A DNA stretch of 64,000 nt from Pedobacter sp. WC2423 (GCF_040822065.1 NZ_CP162005.1:5642001-5706000), one strand, 5' to 3'; positions 25,308 through 36,100 are shown, counted from the first letter of the stretch. The notes: generated by a model not told the origin, from the letters alone. Numbers and translations: made by a program.

Positions 25308-28268
25308 ATGATGAAACGATCTATTTTTCAGCCCCTTTTCCTGTTATTATTACTTTTTATAATACAAATTTCTGCGGGTTATGCGCAAACTCCTCAGCTT
25401 AAAGTTTTAGGAATAACAGATCCCGCTGTGCAAAAAGCAGTCAGCCTGAAATCAATGCATATTGAAGTACAGGTTTACGGGAACATTGCAACTACAGTAA
25501 TGACGATGTCATTTGTAAATACCAGTTCCCGCACATTGGAAGGAGAATTGACCTTTCCAATGCCTGAAGGGGTGAGTATAAGCGGATACGCACTGGATAT
25601 CAATGGTAAAATGCGGGAAGCAGTACCTGTAGAAAAGGCGCGGGCAACAGAAGTTTTTGAAAGTGTGGAGCATCGGAGGGTCGATCCCGGATTACTGGAA
25701 AAGGTGGAAGGAAATAATTTCCGTACCCGTATTTATCCTTTTCCTGCTGGTGGTTCCAGAACAGTGAAAATCAGTTATGAAGAAGAGCTCCATTTTTCTC
25801 CTGCGCAGCAACTGAGTTATCATTTGCCATTGGACTATCAAAAGGCAGTTCCTGAATTCTCGTTGAAAGTGAGCGTATTGGAAAGTACAGAGGTACCTTC
25901 CTTGGCCGAACGGCCCGATGGCAGCTTTAGTTTTCAACGTAAAGACAAAGCTTATATCGCGCAGCTGGAGCGAAAGAATTTTCTTCCTGCACATGGATTG
26001 CTTATTCAGCTGCCTGTTACAGAGAGTCCGGTGAACGCATTAATGCAAAAAGCCGGGCAGAGCTACTATTTTCTGGCCAATGTGATCGTCAATGCACCAT
26101 CGCGCCCCCATCTTTGGAACAATCATATCGGGTTGATCTGGGATATATCTTTAAGTGGGCTGCAAAGAGATCAGGCGAAAGAACTGGCTTTACTGGATGC
26201 ATTGATCAAAGAAAAAAAGAACCTGACTATAGCACTGGGTTTATTGAATCATACTTTCAAAAAAGGAGGTGTGTTTGTCATCAGAGATGGGAACTGGAAA
26301 GAATTGAGAGAGAAACTGACACATCTGGTTTATGATGGCGGTACTGATTACAGTCAAATCAATTCAGGATTGCTTAAAGCGGATGAGTATTTGTTTTTTA
26401 CAGATGGGTTCTCTGGTTTTGGTCATGCTGTAGTATCGATCACTAAGCCTGTGTATACAATTAATTCTTCTTTACGTGCTGATTTTAGCTTAATGAAAAA
26501 TATAAGTGCCAAAACCGGCGGACAGTTTATTAATCTGAATGTACAATCTGCAGAAGCTGCTTATGGACAAATGGCGAAAGATGACATGCAATTTATAGGA
26601 ATCAAAAATAATCCCGGAATCAGTGAGTTGTATCCCGCTTTGCCAGTGCGTGTAAATGGTTATCTGAGTGTAACTGGTATAGCAGCTTCGGGAGCTGAAG
26701 ACCTGACGCTGCAATTTGGTTATGGTAAAGACGTAACATTGGAGCGTAAAGTAAAGTTGAATGCGGCCGGACAAAATGCCGGGGTGATTGAAGTGAGCAA
26801 GATCTGGGCACAGCAAAAGCTTTCAGCTATGGATGTAAATTATGCACAGCATAAAGAAGAAATCAGTGCACTGGGACAGCAGTTTGGAATAGTGACCAGG
26901 AATACCAGCCTGTTGGTCCTGGAATCGGTGGGTGATTATATCAGGTACGGAATTGAGCCTCCTGCCGAATTAAGAGCAGCGTATGATCGGGGAATGAAAG
27001 GCAGGGTACAGGAAAAAGAAAACCGGAAAGAAGGTTTGATGAAAGAAGCTATTGCCATGGCTGCAGAATTAAAAACATGGTGGAACAAAGTTTTTAAACC
27101 GGAGAAGTTTTTTCCTAAACCTGAAAAGAGAGCAGTCGCTGGTGATCCTGTAGTTGTGTCTGATCAATCTACCCCTGCATTACAGGAACGGGTTTCGGAA
27201 ATAAGAGTTCGGGGGATGAATGCCCCGCATAGACAGAACAGAACTGAATCCAGCCAGATGTTAGCTGAAACTGTAGTGAGTTCACCTTTAGCGGTAAGTA
27301 AACTAAGTAAGCATGCTCCGGGTGATATTGCAGGCAGAGCGCCGGCAGAACAACCTGTTATTATTGTTCCAGAATTCAAAAGTGATAAGGAGTATATGAA
27401 AAAGATAAGTGGCAGCGCGGATGAGGCTTATCAACAATATCTTTCTATTAGAAAAGAATATCAAACTACACCTTCATTCTATCTGGATATTTCAAACTGG
27501 TTTCAGCAGCATCAGGACACTGACAGGGCATTGATGATTTTGAGTAACCTGACTGAACTGGATTTGGAGAATGCCGAAATTTATAAAACTTTAACCTATA
27601 AACTAAGAGAAACAGGCAACGTACAAGCGGAATTATTTACCAGCCATAAAGTTTTGGAATGGCGGCCTATGGATGCGCAAAGTTATCGCGATTATGCACT
27701 GGCACTGGCCGATTGTGGTTATCAGCAGCGTGCACTGGATACTTTATATACGGTACTGAACCAAAGCTACAGTATGGATAATGCCAACCGCGATCATGGA
27801 ATTGAAGAGATTATTTTAGCGGAAATCAATAACCTGATCTTTCTTCACCCAGGAAAGCTGAATACAGGAAAAATAGACAAAAGGATTATTTTTAATTTAC
27901 CGGTTGAGGTGAGAGTGGTCATGAACTGGAACAAAAAAGATACAGATATAGATCTCTGGGTAACAGATCCTAATGGTGAAAAGTGTTTTTACAATAATAA
28001 CCGGACTAAAGCGGGGGGAAGATTAAGTGATGACTTTACCAGCGGGTACGGGCCTGAGCAGTTTATGATTAAAAAAGCAATTAAGGGTACCTATAAAATT
28101 GAAGTAAATTATTATGGTGACAACCAGTTAAGTATCAGTGGACCTACCACAATCATGGCTGAGATTTATACGAATTACGGAAATGCAAACCAAAAGCGTA
28201 AGCTCATTGCATTACAGTTATCAGCTGAGCAAAAGGGAGGTGTATTTATTGGAGAATTTACTTTTTAG
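25308..28268 (+). CDS. VIT / von Willebrand A / TPR / DUF2135 secreted protein
   Basis: 986 residues with a signal peptide (ending GYAQ). A VIT domain occupies about residues 30-165 (ATTVMTMSFVNTSSRTLEGELTFPMPEG). A vWA-like domain follows with MIDAS pieces DISLSG (about 278), GGTDYS (about 343) and FFTDGF (about 362). A charged linker, TPR-like helices (about 690-840) and a C-terminal DUF2135/YfaP-like domain (NWNKKDTDIDLWVTDPNGEKC, about 872) complete it. The combination suggests protein-protein contact at the cell surface or periplasm. A SEIRVRGMNA stretch resembles a TonB plug start, meaning unknown. Confidence 0.88.
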   Translation: MMKRSIFQPLFLLLLLFIIQISAGYAQTPQLKVLGITDPAVQKAVSLKSMHIEVQVYGNIATTVMTMSFVNTSSRTLEGELTFPMPEGVSISGYALDINGKMREAVPVEKARATEVFESVEHRRVDPGLLEKVEGNNFRTRIYPFPAGGSRTVKISYEEELHFSPAQQLSYHLPLDYQKAVPEFSLKVSVLESTEVPSLAERPDGSFSFQRKDKAYIAQLERKNFLPAHGLLIQLPVTESPVNALMQKAGQSYYFLANVIVNAPSRPHLWNNHIGLIWDISLSGLQRDQAKELALLDALIKEKKNLTIALGLLNHTFKKGGVFVIRDGNWKELREKLTHLVYDGGTDYSQINSGLLKADEYLFFTDGFSGFGHAVVSITKPVYTINSSLRADFSLMKNISAKTGGQFINLNVQSAEAAYGQMAKDDMQFIGIKNNPGISELYPALPVRVNGYLSVTGIAASGAEDLTLQFGYGKDVTLERKVKLNAAGQNAGVIEVSKIWAQQKLSAMDVNYAQHKEEISALGQQFGIVTRNTSLLVLESVGDYIRYGIEPPAELRAAYDRGMKGRVQEKENRKEGLMKEAIAMAAELKTWWNKVFKPEKFFPKPEKRAVAGDPVVVSDQSTPALQERVSEIRVRGMNAPHRQNRTESSQMLAETVVSSPLAVSKLSKHAPGDIAGRAPAEQPVIIVPEFKSDKEYMKKISGSADEAYQQYLSIRKEYQTTPSFYLDISNWFQQHQDTDRALMILSNLTELDLENAEIYKTLTYKLRETGNVQAELFTSHKVLEWRPMDAQSYRDYALALADCGYQQRALDTLYTVLNQSYSMDNANRDHGIEEIILAEINNLIFLHPGKLNTGKIDKRIIFNLPVEVRVVMNWNKKDTDIDLWVTDPNGEKCFYNNNRTKAGGRLSDDFTSGYGPEQFMIKKAIKGTYKIEVNYYGDNQLSISGPTTIMAEIYTNYGNANQKRKLIALQLSAEQKGGVFIGEFTF

Positions 28269-28300
28269 TACGGATGGTAAGCGAATCCGGCTAATTAAAG

Positions 28301-28337
28301 CATACCGTCTGCTGAGTGAAAGCAGGCGGTATGTTTA
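28301..28337 (+). terminator. Hairpin terminator after VIT protein gene
   Basis: A 13-bp stem (28301-28313 with 28321-28333, one G-U pair) around a 7-base loop, followed by a short T-rich stretch. It lies between convergent genes. Confidence 0.6.
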
Positions 28338-28353
28338 TGATCGTTGAACTTAA

Positions 28354-29034
28354 TTAGCTTTTCAAAGCTTTTAACAATTCTAAAGCGGCTTCTTCTGAGG
28401 AACCTGGGTTCTGACCGGTAATTAATAAACCGTCTTTTTTGACATAAGAGCCCCAATCCGCACCTTTACTATAGCTTCCGCCCAATCTTTTTAATTCATC
28501 TTCTAACAGGAAAGGAACAACATCGGTCAGTTGAACAGCATCTTCTTCAGTATTTGAAAAACCTGTTACTTGTTTCCCTTTTACCAAAGGATCACCATTT
28601 TCATCCTTAACTTTGACTAATGCAGCTGGTGCATGACAAACCAGGGCAATTGGTTTTTGTTGCTGAAGGAAGGTTTCTATCAATTGAATAGAAGTGGTAT
28701 CATTCGCAAGATCCCACATTGGCCCGTGACCTCCCGGATAAAATACAGCGTCATAATCAGCTGCATTGACTTCACTTAATTTTACGGTTTGTGCTAATCT
28801 GCCTTGCAACTCAGTATCTTTATCAAAACGATGCGTTGCTTCGGTTTGGAAATCAGGTAATTCACTTTTAGGGTCAATAGGTGGCTGACCACCTTTTGGA
28901 GATGCCAAAGTTAATTCAGCACCTGCATCTGCCAGTACATAATAAGGTGCTGCAAATTCTTCTACCCAAAAACCGGTTTTTTCACCTGTGTTACCTAACT
29001 CACTGTGTGAGGTTAATACAATTAAAACTTTCAT
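28354..29034 (-). CDS. DJ-1/PfpI family protein (Hsp31/glyoxalase III-like)
   Basis: 226 residues. The nucleophile elbow reads LVCHAPAAL (Cys133), with the conserved Glu in GFWVEEFAAPYYVL (Glu25) and FYPGGHGPMWDL. This is the class I GATase-like fold of Hsp31-type chaperone/glyoxalase III enzymes, which convert methylglyoxal to lactate or repair glycated groups. It is 11 bp downstream of the NADPH reductase gene; with the MarR gene this makes an electrophile-stress cassette. Confidence 0.88.
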   Translation of the reverse strand: MKVLIVLTSHSELGNTGEKTGFWVEEFAAPYYVLADAGAELTLASPKGGQPPIDPKSELPDFQTEATHRFDKDTELQGRLAQTVKLSEVNAADYDAVFYPGGHGPMWDLANDTTSIQLIETFLQQQKPIALVCHAPAALVKVKDENGDPLVKGKQVTGFSNTEEDAVQLTDVVPFLLEDELKRLGGSYSKGADWGSYVKKDGLLITGQNPGSSEEAALELLKALKS

Positions 29035-29045
29035 AATATTTATCT

Positions 29046-30044
29046 TTAAATTTTTACCACCATTTTACCTTCATTCTTGCCTTCAAAAAGGTCCATAAAC
29101 GCTGCTGGAATATTATTGAATCCATCTACAACAGTCTCGCTATACTTTAGTTTATCCTCTTTCAGCCAGCCTGCCAGCTGAGCAATTGCCTGCTGAGACT
29201 TAGCCGCAAATTCCGATACAATAAATCCACGCATCAATACACTTCTGGTCACCAGAACCGGTTGTAACCTTGGCCCTGTCTGTGCTTCGGTTGCATTGTA
29301 TAAAGAGATGGCACCACATACAGGTACACGTGCAAATCTGTTCAGGTTCATCATCACAGCATCTGAAATCTCACCACCTACATTATCGAAGTAAATATCT
29401 ACTCCATCGGGACATGCTGCCGCAATGGCTTCTTTCATATCTTTAGTCGTTTTGTAATTGATCGCTTCGTCAAAGCCAAAACGGTTCTTTAACAGTGCTG
29501 TTTTTTCATCAGTTCCAGCAATTCCAACTACCCGGAGGCCTAATATTTTACCAATCTGTCCAACAATACTTCCTACTGCACCAGCTGCTCCGGATACCAC
29601 CAGTGTTTCACCTGCTTTAGGCTGGCCGATCTCTGTTAAACCCAGGTAAGCAGTTAAGCCTGTCATACCTAAAGCACCAAGGTAAGCACTCAGTGGAGCT
29701 GCTTCGGGGTCAACTTTTGAAAGCCCTTTTCCAGCAGAGACCTGAAATTCTTTCCAGGCTAAGCTGCCAGAAACAAAATCGCCTTTAACAAATCCACTAT
29801 GGTTAGATTCAACAACCTCAGCAATAATGCCGGATTCTATAGGCTGGTGGAGTTGAAAGGGTGGAACATATGATTTTGAATCGTTCATCCTGCCTCTCAG
29901 ATAAGGATCAACAGATACATATAGTGTTTTTAATAAAACTTCATTTTCACCCGGCACTGGCATAGGCTCAGTGTCAAATTTAAAGTTGCTGAGCTGAGGT
30001 TTACCAACAGGTCTGCTATTTAAAGTGATTACATTATTCATCAT
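29046..30044 (-). CDS. NADP-dependent oxidoreductase, MDR family (CurA-like)
   Basis: 332 residues of the zinc-free medium-chain reductase family. N-terminal SVDPYLRGRMNDSKSY, the nucleotide-binding GAAGAVGSIVGQIGKILG, and GVDIYFDNVGGEISDAVM are all hallmarks of the leukotriene B4 12-hydroxydehydrogenase/curcumin reductase group. These reduce the double bond of alpha,beta-unsaturated carbonyls with NADPH. It is downstream of a MarR gene on the same strand, separated by 77 bp holding palindromes. Confidence 0.93.
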   Translation of the reverse strand: MMNNVITLNSRPVGKPQLSNFKFDTEPMPVPGENEVLLKTLYVSVDPYLRGRMNDSKSYVPPFQLHQPIESGIIAEVVESNHSGFVKGDFVSGSLAWKEFQVSAGKGLSKVDPEAAPLSAYLGALGMTGLTAYLGLTEIGQPKAGETLVVSGAAGAVGSIVGQIGKILGLRVVGIAGTDEKTALLKNRFGFDEAINYKTTKDMKEAIAAACPDGVDIYFDNVGGEISDAVMMNLNRFARVPVCGAISLYNATEAQTGPRLQPVLVTRSVLMRGFIVSEFAAKSQQAIAQLAGWLKEDKLKYSETVVDGFNNIPAAFMDLFEGKNEGKMVVKI

Positions 30045-30082
30045 AACTGTATTAATTTAATTTTTATTCTCTTTTACACCAC

Positions 30083-30102
30083 GGATTTATAATCCATGGA
30101 TT
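30083..30102 (-). promoter_or_regulatory. Candidate MarR operator before the NADP reductase
   Basis: Two overlapping palindromes share three GGATT half-sites: GGATTTATAATCC (30083-30095) and AATCCATGGATT (30091-30102). The core ATCCATGG recurs in front of the marR gene itself. Confidence 0.45.
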
Positions 30103-30121
30103 CTATTTAGGTAAATTTTTT

Positions 30122-30559
30122 TTAAGGCCTCATTTTTTCTAAAAGGTCATTCAATAAATCTGCATTTTCTTCGCTAATACCAACAGAGATATTGTTTAAA
30201 ATCTGCCTGCCTTGAATTCTTAGCTTTTCTCCGGCAGTGGTTAGTTTAACATAAACAACACGTTGGTCAGAAAGGTTTCGCTCTTTTTGAATTAGTCCTT
30301 TTTCCATTAATTTATTTAACAATCGGGATACATTTGGCATCCGGTCAATTAAACGGTCTTTGATTAAATTAACAGTTGCCGTATGTTCTGGCTGTCCATT
30401 CAGGATACTCAGCACATTAAATTGCTGCAAAGACAGTCCGGTTGGTTTTAATGAAACAGAGATTTTGTTTAAAATCCAGTTCGCCGTGAAGATAATATTG
30501 GTGCTCACTCTTTGCTGAGCATTTAAAAACTGATGTTGTAATTCATCTTCGATCTTCAT
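30122..30559 (-). CDS. MarR family transcriptional regulator
   Basis: 145 residues with the winged-helix of the family: LSLQQFNVLSILNGQPEHTATVNLIKDRL, then RMPNVSRLLNKLMEKGLIQKERNLSDQRVVYVKLT, where the DxR wing motif is seen. It heads a three-gene minus-strand group (regulator, CurA-like reductase, DJ-1 family) and probably represses it until an electrophile or phenolic binds. A TATATTTG element lies only a few bases from its ATG (30571-30564), so the transcript may be leaderless. Confidence 0.92.
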   Translation of the reverse strand: MKIEDELQHQFLNAQQRVSTNIIFTANWILNKISVSLKPTGLSLQQFNVLSILNGQPEHTATVNLIKDRLIDRMPNVSRLLNKLMEKGLIQKERNLSDQRVVYVKLTTAGEKLRIQGRQILNNISVGISEENADLLNDLLEKMRP

Positions 30560-30563
30560 GAAA

Positions 30564-30588
30564 CAAATATATGTACCATGGATGATAC
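30564..30588 (-). promoter_or_regulatory. marR promoter with operator-like core
   Basis: On the minus strand, TATATTTG (30571-30564) fits TAnnTTTG, and just upstream sits ATCCATGG, the same core as in the intergenic palindrome at 30091. This suggests autoregulation. No clear -33 element. Confidence 0.4.
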
Positions 30589-30630
30589 TTTCGCTAAAAA
30601 TAGCTGTTTTTTACATTGTATTGATGTTTG

Positions 30631-31215
30631 ATGGACATCAAATCAGTAATTTTAATTAGCAAATTGATGGATTGGAAAATGAGCCAAAATGATTTAATTC
30701 TTGATTATGATGGAAATAACGTATGTATTACGATTAAAAGCAAGGTGAATTTGACGCACCGTATTTTTTTAATCAGTGGTAACCTGTCTTTTCTGGGAAT
30801 GTCGGTTCTTGCTATTATTTTCCGGATGCCGGCGGTTGCTTTTGCAGCCATCCTGTTATTAGCCTTTTTTTTAAGGTATAGTTTGTGGAAGCTTTATGGC
30901 AAAGAGCGATTGACGATCAATAAAAGACTGGTTACTTATAGCAACAGCTGTCTTTTCTTTAAAACTGATTTACAAACCAGGCAGGTTGGTAAAAAAATAA
31001 CAGTAATTCCATATGAGCTATATGGTCAGCGGTCACCGAAAATGGTGAATGTGGTCTTTGAAACCTGTAATGTCAACAATGTACCTGAAAATGTTTATGA
31101 ATTTTCTCTGCCTGTCCGGGCAGAGCAGGCAGAGATGATTAGTTATATGCTCAGTCTTTTATATTTAAATAAAGTGAATTTCGATTTTAACAAGACTAAG
31201 CTCTGCCTGAATTAG
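30631..31215 (+). CDS. Membrane protein of unknown function
   Basis: 194 residues from ATG 30631 (ATG codons at 30667 and 30679 are alternatives). Two hydrophobic segments (about residues 42-62 and 67-84, AIIFRMPAVAFAAILLLAFFL) sit between a polar N-terminus and a charged C-terminal domain. No family recognised. It is divergent from marR, and its TAG stop overlaps the stop of the convergent DUF2059 gene. Confidence 0.6.
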   Translation: MDIKSVILISKLMDWKMSQNDLILDYDGNNVCITIKSKVNLTHRIFLISGNLSFLGMSVLAIIFRMPAVAFAAILLLAFFLRYSLWKLYGKERLTINKRLVTYSNSCLFFKTDLQTRQVGKKITVIPYELYGQRSPKMVNVVFETCNVNNVPENVYEFSLPVRAEQAEMISYMLSLLYLNKVNFDFNKTKLCLN

Positions 31216-31658
31216 TTTCCTTTTTCTGCGAGCTTTTTAGCGAATTCCTCCCCGATTTTCTGACCCCAGAGTTGTCCCGCCTGCATGGATTCTTGTGTAA
31301 TGGCAGGAGTCTTTTCTGCAAATTTCCTGCCTGTTGGCGTTTCATAAAATGCATTCATGTTATTGATGTCTTCCAATGATAAATGTTTTTGGTAAACTGG
31401 TAAAAGCAGGTCTAAAAGTTCTTCAATTCCGATTTTGTGAAAAGATGCGCCAAGTCCATCCCAGATCTCTTGTTTTATTTCTGGTCTCTGTGCTTTATAA
31501 GAGCTGATCATCTGATCAATTACAACCTTAAAAGTTTGCTCAGATCCGTTGGCGATCATCATCTTTTTGAAACTCTCTCTGTATGCAGCTTTGTCCTGGC
31601 TAAATGTTAAAGTAGCGGTCAGTAAGCTGAACGCGAATAAAAGTATGATTTTCTTCAT
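31212..31658 (-). CDS. Secreted DUF2059 protein
   Basis: The start is moved to ATG 31658, 63 codons into the longest frame, where a classic signal peptide begins (MKKIILLFAFSLLTATLTFSQ). The 148-residue product has the DUF2059 helical core: ELLDLLLPVYQKHLSLEDINNMNAFYETPTGRKFAEKTPAITQESMQAGQ. Members are periplasmic, function unknown. Its stop codon overlaps that of the convergent membrane-protein gene. Confidence 0.88.
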   Translation of the reverse strand: MKKIILLFAFSLLTATLTFSQDKAAYRESFKKMMIANGSEQTFKVVIDQMISSYKAQRPEIKQEIWDGLGASFHKIGIEELLDLLLPVYQKHLSLEDINNMNAFYETPTGRKFAEKTPAITQESMQAGQLWGQKIGEEFAKKLAEKGN

Positions 31659-31772
31659 ATCGTTGTTTTTTGGTGCAATATTAAAGAAAATAACGGTTAA
31701 TTGGTGCTTTAACTTACTGTTAACAATTTGCTTTTTATCAACAATAATACATCGGTTTTTCGGTAATAATAT

Positions 31773-31780
31773 TATATTTG
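31773..31780 (+). promoter_or_regulatory. Candidate -7 element of the oxidoreductase/DUF1080 operon
   Basis: TATATTTG fits TAnnTTTG and lies 98 bp before the first gene. No good -33 element was found at the usual spacing. Confidence 0.35.
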
Positions 31781-31878
31781 GAATAAGAGAGAAGCTGTTT
31801 TTAAGGTTGGTGGGGAACGTATTAAAATAAAAAAACTGAACAATCAATATATATGATACCTAACCAAATAATATATAT

Positions 31879-33150
31879 ATGCAACCTGAAGAACCAAATT
31901 CAAGAAGAAACTTCATTAAAAAAACGGCTGTGGGACTTGCCGTATTCTCTATTGTCCCGAGATACGTCCTTGGTGGAAATGGATTTATAGCCCCAAGTGA
32001 CAAACTAACTAAAGCTGTTATTGGTGTCGGCGGAATGGGCCGCAATCATTTTCCTTATGATGGTACGCAAGTAGTTGCAATTTGTGATGTAGATCAAAGA
32101 CATCTGGCGCTGTCTTTGCCGATGCTGGACAAAGGCGTGAAAACTTTTAGTGATTACAGAGAGCTGATCAAACTTCCTGAAGTGGATATTGTACATATTG
32201 CTACCCCTCCGCACTGGCATGGTATCATGTCTGTAGATGCAGTAAATGCCGGTAAAGATGTTTGGTGTGAAAAGCCGATGACCCATAGTATAGGCGAAGG
32301 AAAAAGGGTAATGGAAGCCGTTCAGCAGCATGGCAGGATTTTCCGCCTGAATACCTGGTTCCGTTTTAAAGATGATTTTTATGGAATGAAAACCCCTGTA
32401 AAACCGATTAAGAAATTGGTTGATAGTGGGCTGCTGGGCTGGCCTTTAAAAGTTACGGTAAGTAAGCATACCGGTTTTGACTGGAAGTTTTACTGGGTAG
32501 GAAAAGATAATTTACCTGTTGAGCCTGTACCCGCAGAACTGGATTATGAAGCCTGGCTGGGGCCTGCACCATACAAGCCTTATAGTACGCATCGTGTACA
32601 TCAGACTTTTCGTGGGTACTGGGATTATGATGGGGGTGGATTAAGTGATATGGGACAGCATTATATTGATCCTATTCAGTATTTTCTGGGTAAAGACGAT
32701 ACAAGTCCGGTATCGGTTGAAATAGACGCACCACAACAGCATACAGATGCAGTTGGGACCTGGCGCAGAATTACTTATACTTATGCAGATGGTTGCCAGA
32801 TTATTCTGGATGGGGAAGGGAAAGATACAAATGTACCCTATATTGAAGGGCCAAAGGGGAAACTCTATCCTGGGTTTAAATCAGATATTCCTGATCTGGA
32901 AAGGAAACTGGCAAGTTTCCCTGATCCTGCACCACAGTTAACTGATTTCACACAAGCGGTTAAAACCAGGCAGCAATTTGCCTTAAATGAGCAGAATGGT
33001 CACCGGTCTTGTAATATCATCAATATAGGATTGATCGCTTTACGTTTAGGGCGTTCTCTGAAGTTTGATCCCGTAAAACAGGTATTTATAGATGATGATG
33101 CAGCGAACAGGTTAATCAACCCGGTTTTACGTGCACCATGGACTATTTAA
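31879..33150 (+). CDS. Gfo/Idh/MocA oxidoreductase with Tat-like signal (1)
   Basis: 423 residues. The N-terminus SRRNFIKKTAVGLAVFSIVPRYVLG is a twin-arginine-type signal, so the enzyme is probably exported. A Rossmann fold follows (AVIGVGGMGRNH), then the family's EKPMTHSIGEGKRVMEA, which contains the Lys of the EKP motif, and the C-terminal Gfo/Idh domain (GGGLSDMGQHYIDPIQYFLG, with the catalytic-type D-x-x-x-H). Members oxidise sugars, often at C3, with bound NAD. It heads a four-gene operon. Confidence 0.9.
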   Translation: MQPEEPNSRRNFIKKTAVGLAVFSIVPRYVLGGNGFIAPSDKLTKAVIGVGGMGRNHFPYDGTQVVAICDVDQRHLALSLPMLDKGVKTFSDYRELIKLPEVDIVHIATPPHWHGIMSVDAVNAGKDVWCEKPMTHSIGEGKRVMEAVQQHGRIFRLNTWFRFKDDFYGMKTPVKPIKKLVDSGLLGWPLKVTVSKHTGFDWKFYWVGKDNLPVEPVPAELDYEAWLGPAPYKPYSTHRVHQTFRGYWDYDGGGLSDMGQHYIDPIQYFLGKDDTSPVSVEIDAPQQHTDAVGTWRRITYTYADGCQIILDGEGKDTNVPYIEGPKGKLYPGFKSDIPDLERKLASFPDPAPQLTDFTQAVKTRQQFALNEQNGHRSCNIINIGLIALRLGRSLKFDPVKQVFIDDDAANRLINPVLRAPWTI

Positions 33151-33193
33151 ATCATTCATTTTTCTATTTAAAACCCGCTAATTATTCTGGCTC

Positions 33194-36100
33194 ATGATAA
33201 AAAAGATATTTTTTATACTGCTGGCTGTTGCCCTGTTACAAAACAATGCTTTTGCCCAGGTAAAAACCGACCAGCGTACTATAACAACCCGAATCGCAGA
33301 TTTATATGCGCAGTTACCAGCTCAGAATGCTGAACTGTTAAACGCCGGGATGCAGGAAATCTCCAATATGGGAGAAGATGGCTATGCAACGATGATCAGT
33401 GGAATGGCTGTCCAGGGAAAAGGCAATAATGCTTTATTGGAATATGCGGTTGGCGGTTACTCTGCTTATGCGAGCAAAACCGGCCGTGAAAGCGCAAAAA
33501 AGATGAGTATTAATGCTTATTGCAAGGCTTTAACCAAATTAGCTGATGTTAAAAATAAAGCCTTTATCATTAGTCAGCTGGAAATAGTTGGAGATGATAG
33601 TGCAATTTCATGTTTACAAGGGTTTCTGAGCGACAATCAGCTTTCAGATCCAGCGTCAAGAGCTTTGGTGAAAATCAATTCTCCAGCCTCGAAAAGCGCC
33701 CTGTTAGCTGGTTTAGCGAAAGCTACCGGGCCTTCACAACTAGCTATTGTGAATGCCTTAGGGGATAGCCGTTTTAAAGGTGCAGCTGATGCTATCCATA
33801 AGCTTACTGGTGATGCCCAGCCAGAATTAAAAAAAATAGCTTTGTATGCACTGGCTAACATTGCTGATCCTTCGTCGGCAAAAATAATGACAGATGCAGC
33901 AGCGCAAAGTGGTTTTCAATATGAAAATACGAATGCGACTGCCGCTGCACTGCTTTATGCGGAAAACCTGTTAAGAGATGGAAATAATACCTTATCTGGT
34001 CAGTTAGCGGAATCTTTTTTGAAACAAGCATCGGCAGATCATCAGGTTGGTATTCGCTCTGCAGCGCTTAAGCTGTTGACAGACAGTCGTAAAGATCAGG
34101 CTTCAACTATTTTAATTGAGGCGGTTGGTGACAAAAACAGTCAATACCGTGCAGCGGCATTAAAATTTGCTGCACCCTATTTAAATCCAGCATCTGCAGC
34201 CCTCTGGATCAATAAACTGGACAAATCTGATGCGGTTACGAAAGCAGAAATCATCCATATGCTTGGCGCAAATGACGCGAAAGATGCTTTACCTGCGATC
34301 CTAAAGTTATTGAATAGCAATGATCAGCCAGTTAGCTATGCGGCTATTAATGCGGCGGCTCATATAGGTCAGAGCCAGGTGCTGAATAATTTACTCCAGG
34401 TAATGCGTAAAAGTGATGCGGCCAGAGCAACTGTGGTTGCTGATGCCATCAAAAGAATGAAAGGGGATGGGATTACCTCACAATTAGCACAATATATAGC
34501 AAAGTCAAATCCTGCAATGCAGATTGCTTTGGTTGATCTGCTGGCATCGCGTGCAGCAAACGATCAGCTGAATACAATATATGGTTTGCTGAAAAGTAAG
34601 CATCCGGAAGTCAGAAAGGCTGCTTTTACGGCCTTAAAATCAGTAGTGACCAGTGCTGATTTGCCTCAATTATTTACCTTGTTAAATGAAAATTCTGATC
34701 CGGCGGCATTAATCAGCCTGCAAGATGCAATTATTGCGGCTAATCGGGGAACGGCAAATAAAGCTGAGCAAACAGCTCAGTTATTGCAGCAAATGGACAA
34801 AGTTTCTGCTGATAAAAAGCCTCTTTTTTATAAAATGCTGGCAAGCTCAGGTGGGAATAAAGGTTTGGAAGCAGTTCAAAATGGATTTAATACAGGGGAT
34901 GAGCAGCAGCAAAAATCTGCAATCGCTGCCCTGGCTTTCTGGGTTGATGGGGAAGCTGCCAGACCACTGATCCGGATTGCCAGAGAAACTAAAAATACTG
35001 ATCAGGTGAACCAGGCAATTGATGGTTACCTGGCTTTGATCAGGAAGGGTGACTATCCTGCCGAACAACGACTATTGTTATTACGTGAAGCAATGACGCT
35101 GGCAAAAACACCTGCACAGCAACAACAGATTTTAAAAGATGCAGCAAACGCTAAATGCTTTAATTCATTAGTTTTTGCTGGTAAATACCTGGATGACCCT
35201 GCACTTGCGGCAACTGCTGCCACTGCAGTAATGAATATTGCATTGGCTGATAAGTCTTATCATGGAGCTTTGGTAAGAAATTTACTGGATAAAACAATCG
35301 CATCGTTAAAAGGGGCGGATGGTGAATATCAAAAGCAGGCGATACGTAAATATCTGGCAGAAATGCCACAGGGTGATGGCTTTGTATCCATGTTTAATGG
35401 GAAAGATCTGACTGGCTGGAAAGGTTTAGTAGAAGACCCGGTCAAAAGGTCTAAAATGGCTCCTGAGGATTTAGCTGCTGCACAGGAAAAGGCAAATGCC
35501 GAAATGCTGGATAGCTGGCATGTAGTTAATGGTGAATTACTGTTCATGAGCCATGGAAATAACCTGGCAACGCTTAAAAAGTATGGTGATTTTGAAATGC
35601 TGGTAGACTGGAAAATTATTGATGACCATAAACAAAAGGGTGATGCAGGAATTTATCTCCGCGGATCTCCTCAAGTACAGATTTGGGATAATGCGCGTGT
35701 AAAAGAGGGCGCACAAGTAGGTTCAGGTGGTTTATACAATAACCAGGTGAATGAAAGTAAACCTTTGAAGGTTGCTGATAATCAACTGGATGAGTGGAAT
35801 ACTTTCCGCATTTTAATGAAGGGGGATCGGGTAACGGTTTATCTGAATGGTGAACTGGTAACAGATAATGTAATTCTTGAAAATTACTGGGACAGAACGC
35901 TGCCAATCTTTGCAGAAGAGCAGATTGAGTTGCAGGCACATGGTTCTCCGGTGGCTTACCGTGATATTTATATCCGTGAAATCCCGCGCGCAAAACCTTT
36001 TGAATTAAGTGCAGCAGAAAAAAAAGAAGGTTTTAAAGTTTTATTTGATGGCACTAACATGCATAACTGGATGGGCAATACAACTGATTATGTGATTGAA

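Noticed and set aside
31549..31830. 93-aa plus-strand ORF opposite the DUF2059 promoter
   Set aside because: It covers the opposite-strand signal peptide and leader; hydrophobic, low-complexity sequence without start signals.
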